Source of the DNA: Kitasatospora papulosa
GTDB lineage: Bacteria > Actinomycetota > Actinomycetes > Streptomycetales > Streptomycetaceae
Assembly: GCF_000717245.1 (NCBI RefSeq)
Contig: NZ_JNYQ01000014.1
Coordinates: forward strand, 62,001-126,000
Reading direction: 5' to 3'
DNA length: 64,000 bases
Positions 40,617-49,721 of this stretch are shown piece by piece. Made by a program: the position numbers and the translations under genes. Position 1 is the first letter of the stretch. Each line of letters opens with the position of its first letter. The notes under the pieces were generated by a model. It saw only the letters and a program-made list of their open reading frames with translations, searched no databases and was not told the origin of the DNA.

Positions 40617-40818
40617 CTCCTGTCGAACGGCTATGACCGTGATTCGCTCGTCGCCTCCGGTTCGGATGCACTTCGGCGCCCGATGTTTCGGGACCGGGAA
40701 ACGAGATCTCGCGGGTGGGGAAGGTCGGACCGGGAGCCGCGGTCCACCGAGCAGGCGTCGTCATCCCGTCCTGGGTTCCCGGGTGTCCAGGCCCGGGGCC
40801 GGTCCGCTCGACGGCGGC

Positions 40819-41871
40819 CTACCTGCCCGCGAGTGCCTCCACGGCCCTGACCGCCTCGGCGAGCCCTGGAGGATGCGCAATTCCCCGCGCGACCTGTCCG
40901 GCCCAGCCGGGACCCATGGCGAAGACAACGGGCTTCATGCGGGCGCCACGCACCCCCCACTCGATCGCGGCGACGTGCTGGGCGAGCGGCGCGCTCGCGG
41001 TGGTGCGGGACTGCGCCCACAGTCCGACAACGGCCGGTCCCGTTCTCCGCACCGCCGCGACGAGCGACTCGACCGGCAAGGCGGCGCCGAACATGCGGAC
41101 GAGCAGACCGCGTTCGGTCAGCGCTGCGGTGAGCACCTCCAAGGGCAGCGTGTGGAGCTCCCCCGGCACACAGGCAAGGATCGTGGTCACGCCACGGGTG
41201 TCCGGAGCGATGGGTGGCGCATGGCGTCGCAGTGCGCCGGACACATGCCAGGACAGGAAGTGCTCGACCTCGACGTATCTTTCGCCCGAGGTCTCCCACT
41301 TGCGGCCGACAGCCTGCAGCGTCGGCATGATCAGCTCGGTCCAGGCCTCGAGCAGGCCGTGTTCCCTGACGGCCGCGTCCAGTAGTTCGTCCAGGGCTCC
41401 CGCGTCGAGGCGCAGGGCCGCGCGCGCCATTCCCTTGCACTCCTGGCGTACGCCGCCCAGCCTGAGTCCGCTGCCGGCCCGACTCCGTCCATGCGCCTCC
41501 GATGGTGGGACGGGGCGGGCCTTCGGCTGCGGCCGGGACACGAGAGGGGTCGAATCGTCGAGGACCAGCCTGGCAGCCTCCGCGGGCGGCAGCCCGTCTC
41601 CGGTCAAGGCGCACATCTTCCGCAGGCGCGCCAGATCCGAGGCGGTCCAACGGCGGTGCCGGCCGTCGGCACGGGTGCCGGGTCCGAGCCCGTAGCGACG
41701 GTCCCACGACCGGACGGTGGTGGGCGCGACACCGAGGCGCCTCGCCACCTCGCCGGTGGTCAGTCCACCGTCGAGCGGGGCGTCACCATCCCCTTCCCGC
41801 TCCCTGTCCGATCCCAAGTCCGATCCCACGTCCGCAGCATACGACGCACAATCGACGCATGTTGTGTGCAT
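40819..41871 (-). CDS. MerR-type regulator with B12-binding domain (LitR/CarH-like)
   Basis: A 350-aa regulator. After a polar 35-residue start comes the MerR HTH (TTGEVARRLGVAPTTVRSWDRRYGLG), then a helical bundle with W192-x10-E203-H204 (KWETSGERYVEVEHFLSW), the equivalent of the Wx9EH B12-capping motif in CarH. The Rossmann part has His240 in PGELHTLPLEVL at the lower-ligand position. CarH and LitR use adenosyl-B12 as a light sensor and dissociate from DNA on illumination. It is divergent from an ECF sigma gene, which would suit a light-induced sigma, but no carotenoid genes are near. Confidence 0.9.
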   Translation of the reverse strand: MHTTCVDCASYAADVGSDLGSDREREGDGDAPLDGGLTTGEVARRLGVAPTTVRSWDRRYGLGPGTRADGRHRRWTASDLARLRKMCALTGDGLPPAEAARLVLDDSTPLVSRPQPKARPVPPSEAHGRSRAGSGLRLGGVRQECKGMARAALRLDAGALDELLDAAVREHGLLEAWTELIMPTLQAVGRKWETSGERYVEVEHFLSWHVSGALRRHAPPIAPDTRGVTTILACVPGELHTLPLEVLTAALTERGLLVRMFGAALPVESLVAAVRRTGPAVVGLWAQSRTTASAPLAQHVAAIEWGVRGARMKPVVFAMGPGWAGQVARGIAHPPGLAEAVRAVEALAGR

Positions 41872-41972
41872 CGCTTCCGCTTCCGAACATTGTGGGATCC
41901 AGGTAGGCCCCGTCGTCACCCACCGGCCTGGGGCGGCTCGGCACCGTCCCCTGGATGCCGGGAGGAACAAGC

Positions 41973-42578
41973 ATGAACGCCTGTACGCGATCCGACGATC
42001 CCTCACCGCCCTCCGCACCGCTCCGGGGCGTGGACCACCGCCCCGGAGCGGTGCGGAGCCTGACGGAGGAGGAGGCGTTCGCGGCCGTGTACCGGCGCTG
42101 GGGTTCACTCGTGCACGCGATGGCGACACGTTCACTGGGCGACACGCACGAGGCGGAGGACGTGACCCAGCAGGTGTTCCTCGGCGCCTGGCGCGGGCGA
42201 GCAGGCTTCCGCCCGGATCGGGGTTCCTTCGGAGCGTGGCTCGTCGGTATCGCACGCCGGAAGATCGTCGACGCCCTGGCGGCCCGGAACAGGCGACTGC
42301 ACCTGATCGACTCCGCGACGCTCTCCGTCGAGCGACACACACTCCAGCACGGACCTGATGAAGTACTGGACCGCGTTCTCCTGATCAACGCACTCTCCTG
42401 CCTTCCCGCCGACCAACGTCAGGTCCTGTGCCTGGCGTTCTACGCGGACCTGACGCAGGCCCAGATCGCCGATCTGACAGGAATGCCCCTGGGTACGGTC
42501 AAGAGCCATGCGCGGCGGGGCCTGCACCAACTGCGCGCGAAGATCGACAAGGGCCACACCGGCGAACGCGCGACATAA
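41973..42578 (+). CDS. ECF sigma factor divergent from MerR-B12 regulator
   Basis: A 201-aa group IV sigma factor. Region 2: AFAAVYRRWGSLVHAMATRSLGD, EDVTQQVFLGAWR, FGAWLVGIARRKIVD. Region 4: VLLINALSCLPADQRQVL through LTQAQIADLTGMPLGTVKSHARRG. ATG 41973 follows GGGAGGAAC; an ATG at 41955 is also in frame. No anti-sigma gene follows. By analogy with LitR/LitS, expression is probably repressed in the dark by the divergent MerR-B12 protein; this is inference. Confidence 0.92.
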   Translation: MNACTRSDDPSPPSAPLRGVDHRPGAVRSLTEEEAFAAVYRRWGSLVHAMATRSLGDTHEAEDVTQQVFLGAWRGRAGFRPDRGSFGAWLVGIARRKIVDALAARNRRLHLIDSATLSVERHTLQHGPDEVLDRVLLINALSCLPADQRQVLCLAFYADLTQAQIADLTGMPLGTVKSHARRGLHQLRAKIDKGHTGERAT

Positions 42579-42683
42579 GGGCATCGAGCCGGGGCACACA
42601 CCTCGGCCGGACCGGTCGCCGCCACCGCCGCCGCCGAGGTGACCGGACCGGACACACAACTCTCCGAGGCGATGGCGAGATGT

Positions 42684-42758
42684 CCGTAGCGCCTGCATCC
42701 ACGTACACCCGTACCGCCCGCATCCAGCTCCACCCGTAGCGCCTCCTCCACGTACAGC
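42684..42758 (+). repeat. Three 25-bp tandem repeats
   Basis: Three abutting 25-nt units starting CCGTA(G/C)CGCC at 42684, 42709 and 42734, with moderate divergence. They lie in the 363-nt gap 42579-42941 between the sigma gene and purB, which otherwise holds only the presumed purB promoter. Confidence 0.8.
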
Positions 42759-42941
42759 GGGCCGATCCACGCCGAGAGGACATCGAATCGAACTGGAGGT
42801 CGAATAACTTTCCGGGGTTCCATGCGCGCTCCGTCGTCACGCACGAGCTGCGACCTACCTGTCGGGCGCGTCTGACCTGGAGCTTCCTCCATCAGGTGGA
42901 CGGTTCGGATCTCGTATGGACGCCCGGTAAGCTCGGGACAC

Positions 42942-44384
42942 GTGACTGCTGTGTCTGCGAAGCCTCGCATCCCCAATGTCCTGGCCGGCCGCTATGCCTC
43001 CACGGAGCTGGCCGTCCTCTGGTCCCCCGAGCAGAAGGTGAAGCTGGAACGTCAGCTGTGGCTGGCGGTGCTGCGCGCTCAGAAGGACCTCGGGATCGAG
43101 GTCCCCGACGCGGCGCCGGCCGACTACGAGCGTGTGATCGACCAGGTCGACCTCGCCTCGATCGCCGAGCGTGAGAAGGTCACCCGGCACGACGTGAAGG
43201 CCCGGATCGAGGAGTTCAACGCGCTCGCCGGTCATGAGCAGGTCCACAAGGGGATGACGTCCCGGGACCTCACCGAGAACGTGGAGCAGCTGCAGATCCG
43301 GCTCTCGCTGGAGCTGATGCGCGACCGCACGGTGGCTGTTCTCGCACGGCTGGGCAAGCTTTCGGCGGAGTACGGCGAGCTGGTCATCGCGGGCCGCTCG
43401 CACAACGTCGCCGCGCAGGCGACGACGCTGGGCAAGCGCTTCGCCACCGCCGCGGACGAGCTCCTGGTGGCCTACGGGCGCCTGGAAGACCTGCTGGGCC
43501 GTTATCCGCTGCGCGGCATCAAGGGCCCCGTCGGCACTTCGCAGGACATGCTGGACCTGCTCGGCGGTGACGCCGGAAAGCTCGCCGACCTGGAGCAGCG
43601 CATCGCCGGGCACCTCGGTTTCGCCCACGCCTTCACCTCCGTCGGCCAGGTCTACCCCCGCTCTCTCGACTACGACGTCGTGACCGCACTGGTACAGCTG
43701 GCCGCAGCACCCTCCTCGGTCGCGAAGACCATCCGGCTGATGGCCGGGCACGAGCTCGTGACGGAGGGCTTCAAGCCGGGCCAGGTCGGCTCGTCGGCCA
43801 TGCCGCACAAGATGAACACCCGCTCCTGCGAGCGCGTGAACGGCCTGATGGTCATCCTGCGCGGCTACGCCTCCATGACGGGCGAGCTGGCCGGCGACCA
43901 GTGGAACGAGGGCGATGTGTCCTGCTCCGTCGTCCGTCGGGTGGCGCTGCCGGACGCGTTCTTCGCGTTCGACGGCCTGCTGGAGACCTTCCTCACCGTT
44001 CTCGACGAATTCGGTGCCTTCCCCGCGGTCGTCGCCCGTGAGCTGGACCGTTACCTTCCGTTCCTGGCCACGACCAAGGTCCTGATGGGTGCGGTAAGGG
44101 CCGGCGTCGGCCGCGAGCTCGCGCACGAGGCCATCAAGGAGAACGCCGTCGCCTCTGCGCTGGCGATGCGGGAGCAGGGCGCGGAGCGCAACGAGCTGCT
44201 GGACAAGTTGGCCGCCGACGAGCGGATCCCTCTCGACCGTGGGGAGCTCGACGCCCTGATGGCGGACAAGCTCTCGTTCACCGGTGCGGCGGGCGACCAG
44301 ATCGCCGCTCTGGTGTCCAGGATCGAGGAGATCGTCAAGCAGCACCCGGCAGCCGCCGCGTACGCTCCCGGCTCGATCCTCTGA
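42942..44384 (+). CDS. purB: Adenylosuccinate lyase
   Basis: A 480-aa enzyme of purine synthesis, removing fumarate from SAICAR and adenylosuccinate. The family signature GSSAMPHKMN is intact, and the catalytic His region reads GMTSRDLTENVEQLQ, with GRSHNVAAQATTLGKR for the other half of the site. GTG 42942 has only a weak GGGAC upstream. It is followed 19 nt later by mug; the pair is probably cotranscribed. Confidence 0.97.
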   Translation: MTAVSAKPRIPNVLAGRYASTELAVLWSPEQKVKLERQLWLAVLRAQKDLGIEVPDAAPADYERVIDQVDLASIAEREKVTRHDVKARIEEFNALAGHEQVHKGMTSRDLTENVEQLQIRLSLELMRDRTVAVLARLGKLSAEYGELVIAGRSHNVAAQATTLGKRFATAADELLVAYGRLEDLLGRYPLRGIKGPVGTSQDMLDLLGGDAGKLADLEQRIAGHLGFAHAFTSVGQVYPRSLDYDVVTALVQLAAAPSSVAKTIRLMAGHELVTEGFKPGQVGSSAMPHKMNTRSCERVNGLMVILRGYASMTGELAGDQWNEGDVSCSVVRRVALPDAFFAFDGLLETFLTVLDEFGAFPAVVARELDRYLPFLATTKVLMGAVRAGVGRELAHEAIKENAVASALAMREQGAERNELLDKLAADERIPLDRGELDALMADKLSFTGAAGDQIAALVSRIEEIVKQHPAAAAYAPGSIL

Positions 44385-44403
44385 CGGCCGGTACCCCCAC
44401 CGG

Positions 44404-44964
44404 ATGACGCCCGAAGAGCTCTCGGCCGCCCGCGACCGCGTCGTGCCCGACGTGGTCGCGGGCGGTTTGCGTGTGCTGTTCTGCGGAATCAATCCGAGCC
44501 TCATGAGTGCGGCCTCGGGGCACCATTTCGCCCATCCTGGCAATCGCTTCTGGCCTGTTCTGCATCGGTCCGGTTTCACGCCCAGGCAGCTGAAGCCATC
44601 GGAACAGGACGAGCTACCGGGCTATGGCCTGGGCATCACCAACGTGGTCGCGAGAGCCACCGCACGAGCGGACGAGCTGACCCCGGAGGAGTTGCGTGAG
44701 GGCGGCAGGCTGTTGTCTGCGCGGGTGGAGGCGTCGGGCCCGTCGTGGCTCGCGGTGGTCGGAGTCACCGCCTACCGCACCGCGTTCGGTGATCGCCACG
44801 CGCGGATCGGTCCGCAGGAACGGACCATCGGCGGCGCTCGTGTGTGGGCGCTGCCCAATCCCAGCGGGCTGAACGCACACTGGACCGTACGCAGCATGGC
44901 GGACGAGTACGCACGCCTCCTGGCGGCGGTCGGCAGCGACGACTCCCGCAGGCCCACTCCGTAA
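44404..44964 (+). CDS. mug: G/U mismatch-specific DNA glycosylase
   Basis: A 186-aa Mug/TDG-type DNA repair enzyme. The catalytic pocket motif is FCGINPSLMSAASGHHFAHPGNRFW; the DNA-intercalating motif is ALPNPSGLNAHW. It removes uracil or modified bases opposite guanine. ATG 44404 starts right after purB; the open frame that begins inside purB is ignored. Confidence 0.95.
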   Translation: MTPEELSAARDRVVPDVVAGGLRVLFCGINPSLMSAASGHHFAHPGNRFWPVLHRSGFTPRQLKPSEQDELPGYGLGITNVVARATARADELTPEELREGGRLLSARVEASGPSWLAVVGVTAYRTAFGDRHARIGPQERTIGGARVWALPNPSGLNAHWTVRSMADEYARLLAAVGSDDSRRPTP

Positions 44965-45107
44965 CACCTTGGCCGCACCCCGAGGAGCGTCCGTCGCGCG
45001 ACGGCCTCCGGGGGATGCGCCGACCTCGAGGGTGCGCCGCTCCGGCCGGCACCGCGACGACAACTCAGGGGCGCCGAAGGGCCCGGGAGCGGTCAGGACA
45101 GCACAGG

Positions 45108-45217
45108 TGGGTCCGGCTCGGCGGGAATGCGCAGCTAGGTCCGCTTCGGCGGGGACGCGCCGGTAGGTCCACCTCGGCGAGAAGCGCTGGTAGATCCGCC
45201 TCGGTGAGGGTGGGGCC
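45108..45217 (+). repeat. Four imperfect 28-bp tandem repeats
   Basis: Units begin TGGGTCC, TAGGTCC, TAGGTCC and TAGATCC at 45108, 45136, 45164 and 45191, each continuing with a CTCGGCG-like core; periods are 28, 28 and 27 nt. They fill the intergenic stretch between mug and the convergent small gene. Confidence 0.85.
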
Positions 45218-45253
45218 GCCACGACGGTGAACGCGGAGGCTCCGCCAAGGTCG

Positions 45254-45691
45254 TCAGGGCGGGTCCACCACGGTGACGAGGACGCCCAGCTCGCAACCCG
45301 GCCCGTCGTCCTCGAGGTAGAGCACGACGGCTGTCCAACGGTCTCCCGTCCGCCACAGCAGGAGGTATTCGCAACTCGCCACGGGTTCGGCCCAGGGGTC
45401 GGCTATCACCTCCCCCGCCAGCATCCGCTCCTGTGCGCTCCAGAGGCTGACCATCTGGGGCTCGCCCCATCGCAGAGTCAGGAGCGCGAGCAGGGCGTCG
45501 TGTTCCGCCATGCGCCGCGCGCGCAGTTCGAGGCGGTCTGCCTCATCTGCCTCACTCCGCTCGTCCTCACCGAGGAGAAGTGTCGTGTGGTAGCCCGGAC
45601 CGCTGATTCCCGAGCCCGACGAGACACGTTCCAGGGGGAATTCCTTGGTTCGCATCCCGTCGATGAGGCGAAGGTAATGTGCGGTGGTCAT
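45254..45691 (-). CDS. Hypothetical protein
   Basis: A 145-aa soluble protein of a type I recognise only as a conserved Streptomyces hypothetical. It starts MTTAHYLRLIDG; a central charged helix (RSEADEADRLELRARRMAEH) is followed by beta-rich sequence with paired Trp residues (YLLLWRTGDRWTAVVLYLED). No catalytic motif is seen. It stands alone between mug and an ABC transporter. Confidence 0.7.
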   Translation of the reverse strand: MTTAHYLRLIDGMRTKEFPLERVSSGSGISGPGYHTTLLLGEDERSEADEADRLELRARRMAEHDALLALLTLRWGEPQMVSLWSAQERMLAGEVIADPWAEPVASCEYLLLWRTGDRWTAVVLYLEDDGPGCELGVLVTVVDPP

Positions 45692-45694
45692 ACC

Positions 45695-45718
45695 GTCAGT
45701 AAACCTTCCCGCACTGAC
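45695..45718 (-). promoter_or_regulatory. Hairpin around the ribosome binding site
   Basis: GTCAGT and ACTGAC arms flank a 12-nt loop that contains GGGAAGG, the presumed ribosome binding site of the gene starting at 45691. It could present or hide the site, or be an operator. Confidence 0.3.
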
Positions 45719-45972
45719 ACATGGCCCCTGCGATCCGCCACCTGCTTCTACGAGGCGCGCCGCGTCGATCCTGCCGGCGGTCTACGGTGCGTCCGAAGCC
45801 GGCCCTTCACACGGGCAGCAGGCGTGGCCGTCGTGTCGCCGCACGGCACCCGCACCGCGCCTGTCCGCCGGTGTCCACCTGCCGCTCGCTTACTCCGGCC
45901 CGCCGCCTGCCGCTCGCTTCCTCCCATCCGCAGCGGCAGCACCAGCAGGAGGCCTGGCACCGTAGGCAGGTC

Positions 45973-46716
45973 TCAGGCATCCCTCGTCCGCAGGCTCGAC
46001 CAGCCGGCCACGAGAGCGAGAGCCGCCCATGCGGCGGTCACTGTCAGTCCCGTCCAGGGGCCGAGGTCTCCATCCGGGTTCTGGTGGAGCACCAACTGGC
46101 CGGCCTGGTCAGGCAGATACTGCGCTACGTCACCCGCTACATCCCCCACCACGAAGGAGACGATCAGCAAAAAGGGTATGAGCGTGCTCAGTACGGCGAC
46201 AGCACTCCGCAGAAGGGTCGTCAGTCCTGCGGCGAACAGAGCGATCAGTGCGAGGTAGACACCACCGCCGAGCGCCGCGCGAAGCGCACCGGTGTCTCCC
46301 AGGCCGATGGCGTACTCACCCATGAACATCTGTCCCACCAGAAATGTGGCGAAGCTGGTGATCAAGCCGACTGCCAGAGCAAGCGCTCCGATAACCGACA
46401 CCTTCGCAGCGTAGAGAAGGCCTCTCCTCGGGACGGCCGTGAGCGAAATCCTGAGCGCACCGTTCACGAACTCCGAGGATATGGCGGTCGCCCCGAAGCT
46501 GATGGCTGCGATCTGACCGAAGCTCAGCGCGTAGAAGGCGGAGAACAAGGGCTCGTAGTCGGCGTTGCCCGCTTCGGCCTGCCCCACGATGGCTGTGGCG
46601 AGGACGGTGACGGCGAGCGTGACGGCGAAAACCGCCATGAGCGAGTACGCGACGGACCGCACGGATCTGATCTTGATCCATTCGGAGCGCAGCACCGCAT
46701 TGGTCGACATATCCAT
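45973..46716 (-). CDS. ABC-2 type permease
   Basis: A 247-aa membrane protein with six hydrophobic segments from about residue 18 to 240 and the N-terminal SEWIKIRSVRS motif typical of ABC-2 exporter subunits, plus the FGATAISSEFVNGALRISLT segment. It pairs with the ATPase gene 4 nt upstream and is probably an exporter of a peptide or drug. The 281-nt gap before it (45692-45972) holds no gene. Confidence 0.92.
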   Translation of the reverse strand: MDMSTNAVLRSEWIKIRSVRSVAYSLMAVFAVTLAVTVLATAIVGQAEAGNADYEPLFSAFYALSFGQIAAISFGATAISSEFVNGALRISLTAVPRRGLLYAAKVSVIGALALAVGLITSFATFLVGQMFMGEYAIGLGDTGALRAALGGGVYLALIALFAAGLTTLLRSAVAVLSTLIPFLLIVSFVVGDVAGDVAQYLPDQAGQLVLHQNPDGDLGPWTGLTVTAAWAALALVAGWSSLRTRDA

Positions 46717-46720
46717 GGCC

Positions 46721-47665
46721 TCAGACCTCCTGGTGTGCAGCGGATGCGGTCGCAGGCGCCGTGAACTGAGCCCTGCCTGCTGTCAGATCGAGATAGGCCT
46801 CTTCCAAGGTGGTGCGCAGCTCGGTGAGCTCCCACAGAGGGATCCCTTCATCCGCTGCCGCCTTGCCCACCTCCTCGGCCGTGACGCCCTCGACCGTCCA
46901 GCGCCCGTCGTCTCCCGGTACCGGCCGAAAACCCCTGCGGACCAGCACGTCGTGGAGCCGGCCGGCTTCGCCGGTACGGAGCCGGACACCGGGTCTGCGG
47001 TGGGAGTCGAGGAATTCCCGCATCGACATGTCCGCGAGTAGCCGTCCTCCGCCAAGGACGATCAGGTGATCGGCAAAGGAAGAGGTCTCGTTCATCAAGT
47101 GGCTGGAAACGAGGACGGTCCGCCCCTCGCGGGCCATGCCACGCATCAGCTCGCGGATCCAGATGATGCCCTCGGGATCCAGCCCGTTCGACGGTTCGTC
47201 CAGCATCACCACATCCGGCTCACCGAGCAGTGCCGCCGCGATTCCGAGGCGTTGACGCATTCCGAGGGAGAAGGTCTTGATTCTTCGTCTTCCGACCGCT
47301 GCGAGGCCGGATTCTTCGAGGACCTCCTCGACCCTCCTGTCGGCTATGCCGTTACTTGCGGCAAGAGCCAGCAAGTGACTGCGTGCGGTACGGGACCCGT
47401 GAGCCGCCTGGGCATCGAGCAGGACGCCGACCCTGCGCAGCGGGTTGGCCAGCGACACATAGGACAGCCCGCCCACGGTGGCGGTCCCGGACGTCGGCCG
47501 GTCCAACCCCAGGACGAGCCGCATGGTGGTGGACTTGCCGGCGCCGTTGGGGCCGAGGAAACCCGTCACTCGGCCGGGGCGCACGCTGAAGGTGAGGTGA
47601 TCCACTGCACGTGTAGTGCCGTAGTCCTTGGTGAGTTCGTGCACGTCGATGCTGGTCATGGGCAT
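46721..47665 (-). CDS. ABC transporter ATP-binding protein
   Basis: A 314-aa ATPase. Walker A GPNGAGKST, signature SLGMRQR in FSLGMRQRLGIAAALL, Walker B VVMLDEP, H-loop SSHLM. The C-terminal 100 residues (RLRTGEAGRLHDVLVRRG) are the DrrA-type extension found in antibiotic and bacteriocin exporters. First gene of the leftward exporter operon, divergent from a two-component system that likely controls it. Confidence 0.95.
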   Translation of the reverse strand: MPMTSIDVHELTKDYGTTRAVDHLTFSVRPGRVTGFLGPNGAGKSTTMRLVLGLDRPTSGTATVGGLSYVSLANPLRRVGVLLDAQAAHGSRTARSHLLALAASNGIADRRVEEVLEESGLAAVGRRRIKTFSLGMRQRLGIAAALLGEPDVVMLDEPSNGLDPEGIIWIRELMRGMAREGRTVLVSSHLMNETSSFADHLIVLGGGRLLADMSMREFLDSHRRPGVRLRTGEAGRLHDVLVRRGFRPVPGDDGRWTVEGVTAEEVGKAAADEGIPLWELTELRTTLEEAYLDLTAGRAQFTAPATASAAHQEV

Positions 47666-47766
47666 AGCCTGGCTGGCCGCAGCGGCCTGCGGCCTCCCCC
47701 GCCCGGGTGGTTCGTCTCCCTCGCTCGGGGGAGCCGCCCCCGGCCCCGCGCTGACACGATGGCTTC

Positions 47767-48939
47767 ATGCGCCGCTTCCTCGGGCCACTGACCATGCCCG
47801 TCACGTACAGCCGTTGGCTTCATCTGCTGATTCCGTCGGCGGTCGTCAGCCTGTGGCTGTTCATCTCCATCGACACGCCGTGGATGCCCTGCCTCTTCGC
47901 CGTACCGGTGGGACTGCTGCCCTCGATCCGCCTTGCGGAGGGGGTGCAGGCGCAGCTTCTCCTCACTCCCGGGGAGCGTGGCAGGCCGGACGCTTCGATC
48001 TCCGCTGCGCCTGCCACCACGTGGGGGGACCGCTGGCGCACGGTGGCGTGGCTGGAGGTCAGGCTCCTTCTCACCGCCGCGGCCGGATTCGCGACGATCT
48101 GGCTGCCGGCGACGACGTTCGACCTGCTGAGTGTCTCGTTCGGTGCGGATCCGGGCATGAACTGGCTGACCGAGGTCGTCGAAGCACGATGGTTGTGTGC
48201 ACTGTGGGCACCGGTGCCGATCCTGATACTCGTCGGGCTGGTCGTCCTCTGCGGCGAGGTGGCCACGGCGGCGGCGCGCGGGCTGCTGGGTCCGTCACCG
48301 ACCGAGCGGATGACAGCACTGGAACAGCGCACCGAGCAGCTCCTGGAGCGGAACCGGATAGCGCGCGAACTCCACGACTCGATCGGACACGCACTGACCG
48401 TCGCCGTCCTGCAGGCGGGGGCGGCACGGACGGCGGGCAACCCGGAGTTCACGGCACGGGCACTCGCCGCCATCGAGGAGATCGGACGTAACGCGCTCGA
48501 CGATCTGGAACGAGTCCTGAGCGTGCTCCGCGAGTCGGACGTGCCCGCCGGAGTTCATCCGACTCTGGTCGAGGCCGACCGGTTGCTGGAATCGGCCCGC
48601 GTCTCCGGCGCCGAACTCCACGTGGAGATGACCGGGCCACTGGACCTGGTCCCCGGCCCTGTGTCGCGTGAGGGCTATCGGATTCTGCAGGAGTCGCTCA
48701 CCAACGTGCTGCGTCACGCCGGTGCCGGCCCCGTAAGAGTGAGGATCGTCGTGGTGAAGGAACGACTGGAGCTGGAAGTGACCAACCCACTCACGGAATC
48801 GAAGCGCGGCCCGGGCAGCGGCAGTGGACTGAGAGGCGTACGGGAGCGGGCAGCCCTGCTGGGAGGAAAGGCCATGACGGGCCCGCACGCAGGGGATTGG
48901 AGGGTGTACGCGAGCCTCCCTCTGGACCGCATACGCTGA
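47767..48939 (+). CDS. NarL-type sensor histidine kinase
   Basis: A 390-aa membrane kinase with hydrophobic segments at about 20-38, 40-52, 98-118 and 148-170, then the HisKA_3 helix with phospho-accepting His in RNRIARELHDSIGHALT, and a HATPase domain (LQESLTNVLRHA, GSGSGLRGVRERAALLGG). Divergent from an ABC exporter, with the cognate regulator 4 nt downstream. Confidence 0.93.
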   Translation: MRRFLGPLTMPVTYSRWLHLLIPSAVVSLWLFISIDTPWMPCLFAVPVGLLPSIRLAEGVQAQLLLTPGERGRPDASISAAPATTWGDRWRTVAWLEVRLLLTAAAGFATIWLPATTFDLLSVSFGADPGMNWLTEVVEARWLCALWAPVPILILVGLVVLCGEVATAAARGLLGPSPTERMTALEQRTEQLLERNRIARELHDSIGHALTVAVLQAGAARTAGNPEFTARALAAIEEIGRNALDDLERVLSVLRESDVPAGVHPTLVEADRLLESARVSGAELHVEMTGPLDLVPGPVSREGYRILQESLTNVLRHAGAGPVRVRIVVVKERLELEVTNPLTESKRGPGSGSGLRGVRERAALLGGKAMTGPHAGDWRVYASLPLDRIR

Positions 48940-48943
48940 CCCG

Positions 48944-49594
48944 ATGCCGGTTACCGTTCTTCTGGTCGACGACGAACCACTGGTGCGCGCAGGGCTCCGC
49001 GCGGTTCTGGAGGCGCAGGACGACATCGAAGTCGTGGGTGAGGCCGCCGACGGTGCGGCGGTGATTCCCCTCGTCAACCGGCTTCGGCCCGATGTCGTAG
49101 CCATGGATGTGCGTATGCCGCTGATGGACGGCATCGAGGCGACGCGCGTGGTGCTGCGCACCGTGACCGATCCGCCGAAGATCCTGGTGGTCACCACGTT
49201 CGAGAACGACGAGTACGTGTACGAGGCGCTGCGGGCAGGGGCCGACGGGTTTCTGCTGAAGCGCGCCCGGCCGGCCGAGATCGTGCATGCCGTCCGGCTC
49301 GTGGCGGAGGGCGAGACACTGCTCTTCCCCGCCGCGGTCCGGCAACTCGCTGCCGAGTACGGCACGAGCACGGCGCGCGCCGCGATGGACAGGGCTGCGC
49401 TCACCACCCGTGAGGCAGCGGTACTCCGCCTGATGGCCCGGGGGCTGTCCAATTCGGAGATCGCCGCCGAGCTCGTCGTCGGCGTCGAGACGGTCAAGAC
49501 ACACGTGAGTTCGGTCCTCGCGAAACTGGGCGCCCGGGACCGCACGCAGGCAGTGATCGCGGCGTACGAGTCAGGCTTCGTCGCTCCCGGCTGA
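48944..49594 (+). CDS. NarL/LuxR-family response regulator
   Basis: A 216-aa regulator. The receiver has DDEP near the start, phospho-Asp in DVVAMDVRMPLMDG, and the LKRARPAEIV segment. The LuxR HTH reads LTTREAAVLRLMARGLSNSEIA, then VGVETVKTHVSSVLAKLG. Cotranscribed with the kinase; likely activates the divergent exporter operon. Confidence 0.94.
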   Translation: MPVTVLLVDDEPLVRAGLRAVLEAQDDIEVVGEAADGAAVIPLVNRLRPDVVAMDVRMPLMDGIEATRVVLRTVTDPPKILVVTTFENDEYVYEALRAGADGFLLKRARPAEIVHAVRLVAEGETLLFPAAVRQLAAEYGTSTARAAMDRAALTTREAAVLRLMARGLSNSEIAAELVVGVETVKTHVSSVLAKLGARDRTQAVIAAYESGFVAPG

Positions 49595-49721
49595 CCGGTG
49601 TCACGCGGGTGCGGCAACGGCCGGCGAAGGGGCCGAACGCCTCCTTCCGGGCCCTGCTCGCCGCAGCAGGGGCCAGCGAGTACGATCCGGCAGACACGCG
49701 CACGACCTGGGAGGACACACG

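Noticed and set aside
45108..45217. Possible CRISPR-like array
   Set aside because: Units are contiguous and diverged with no unique spacers of constant length, and there are no cas genes.
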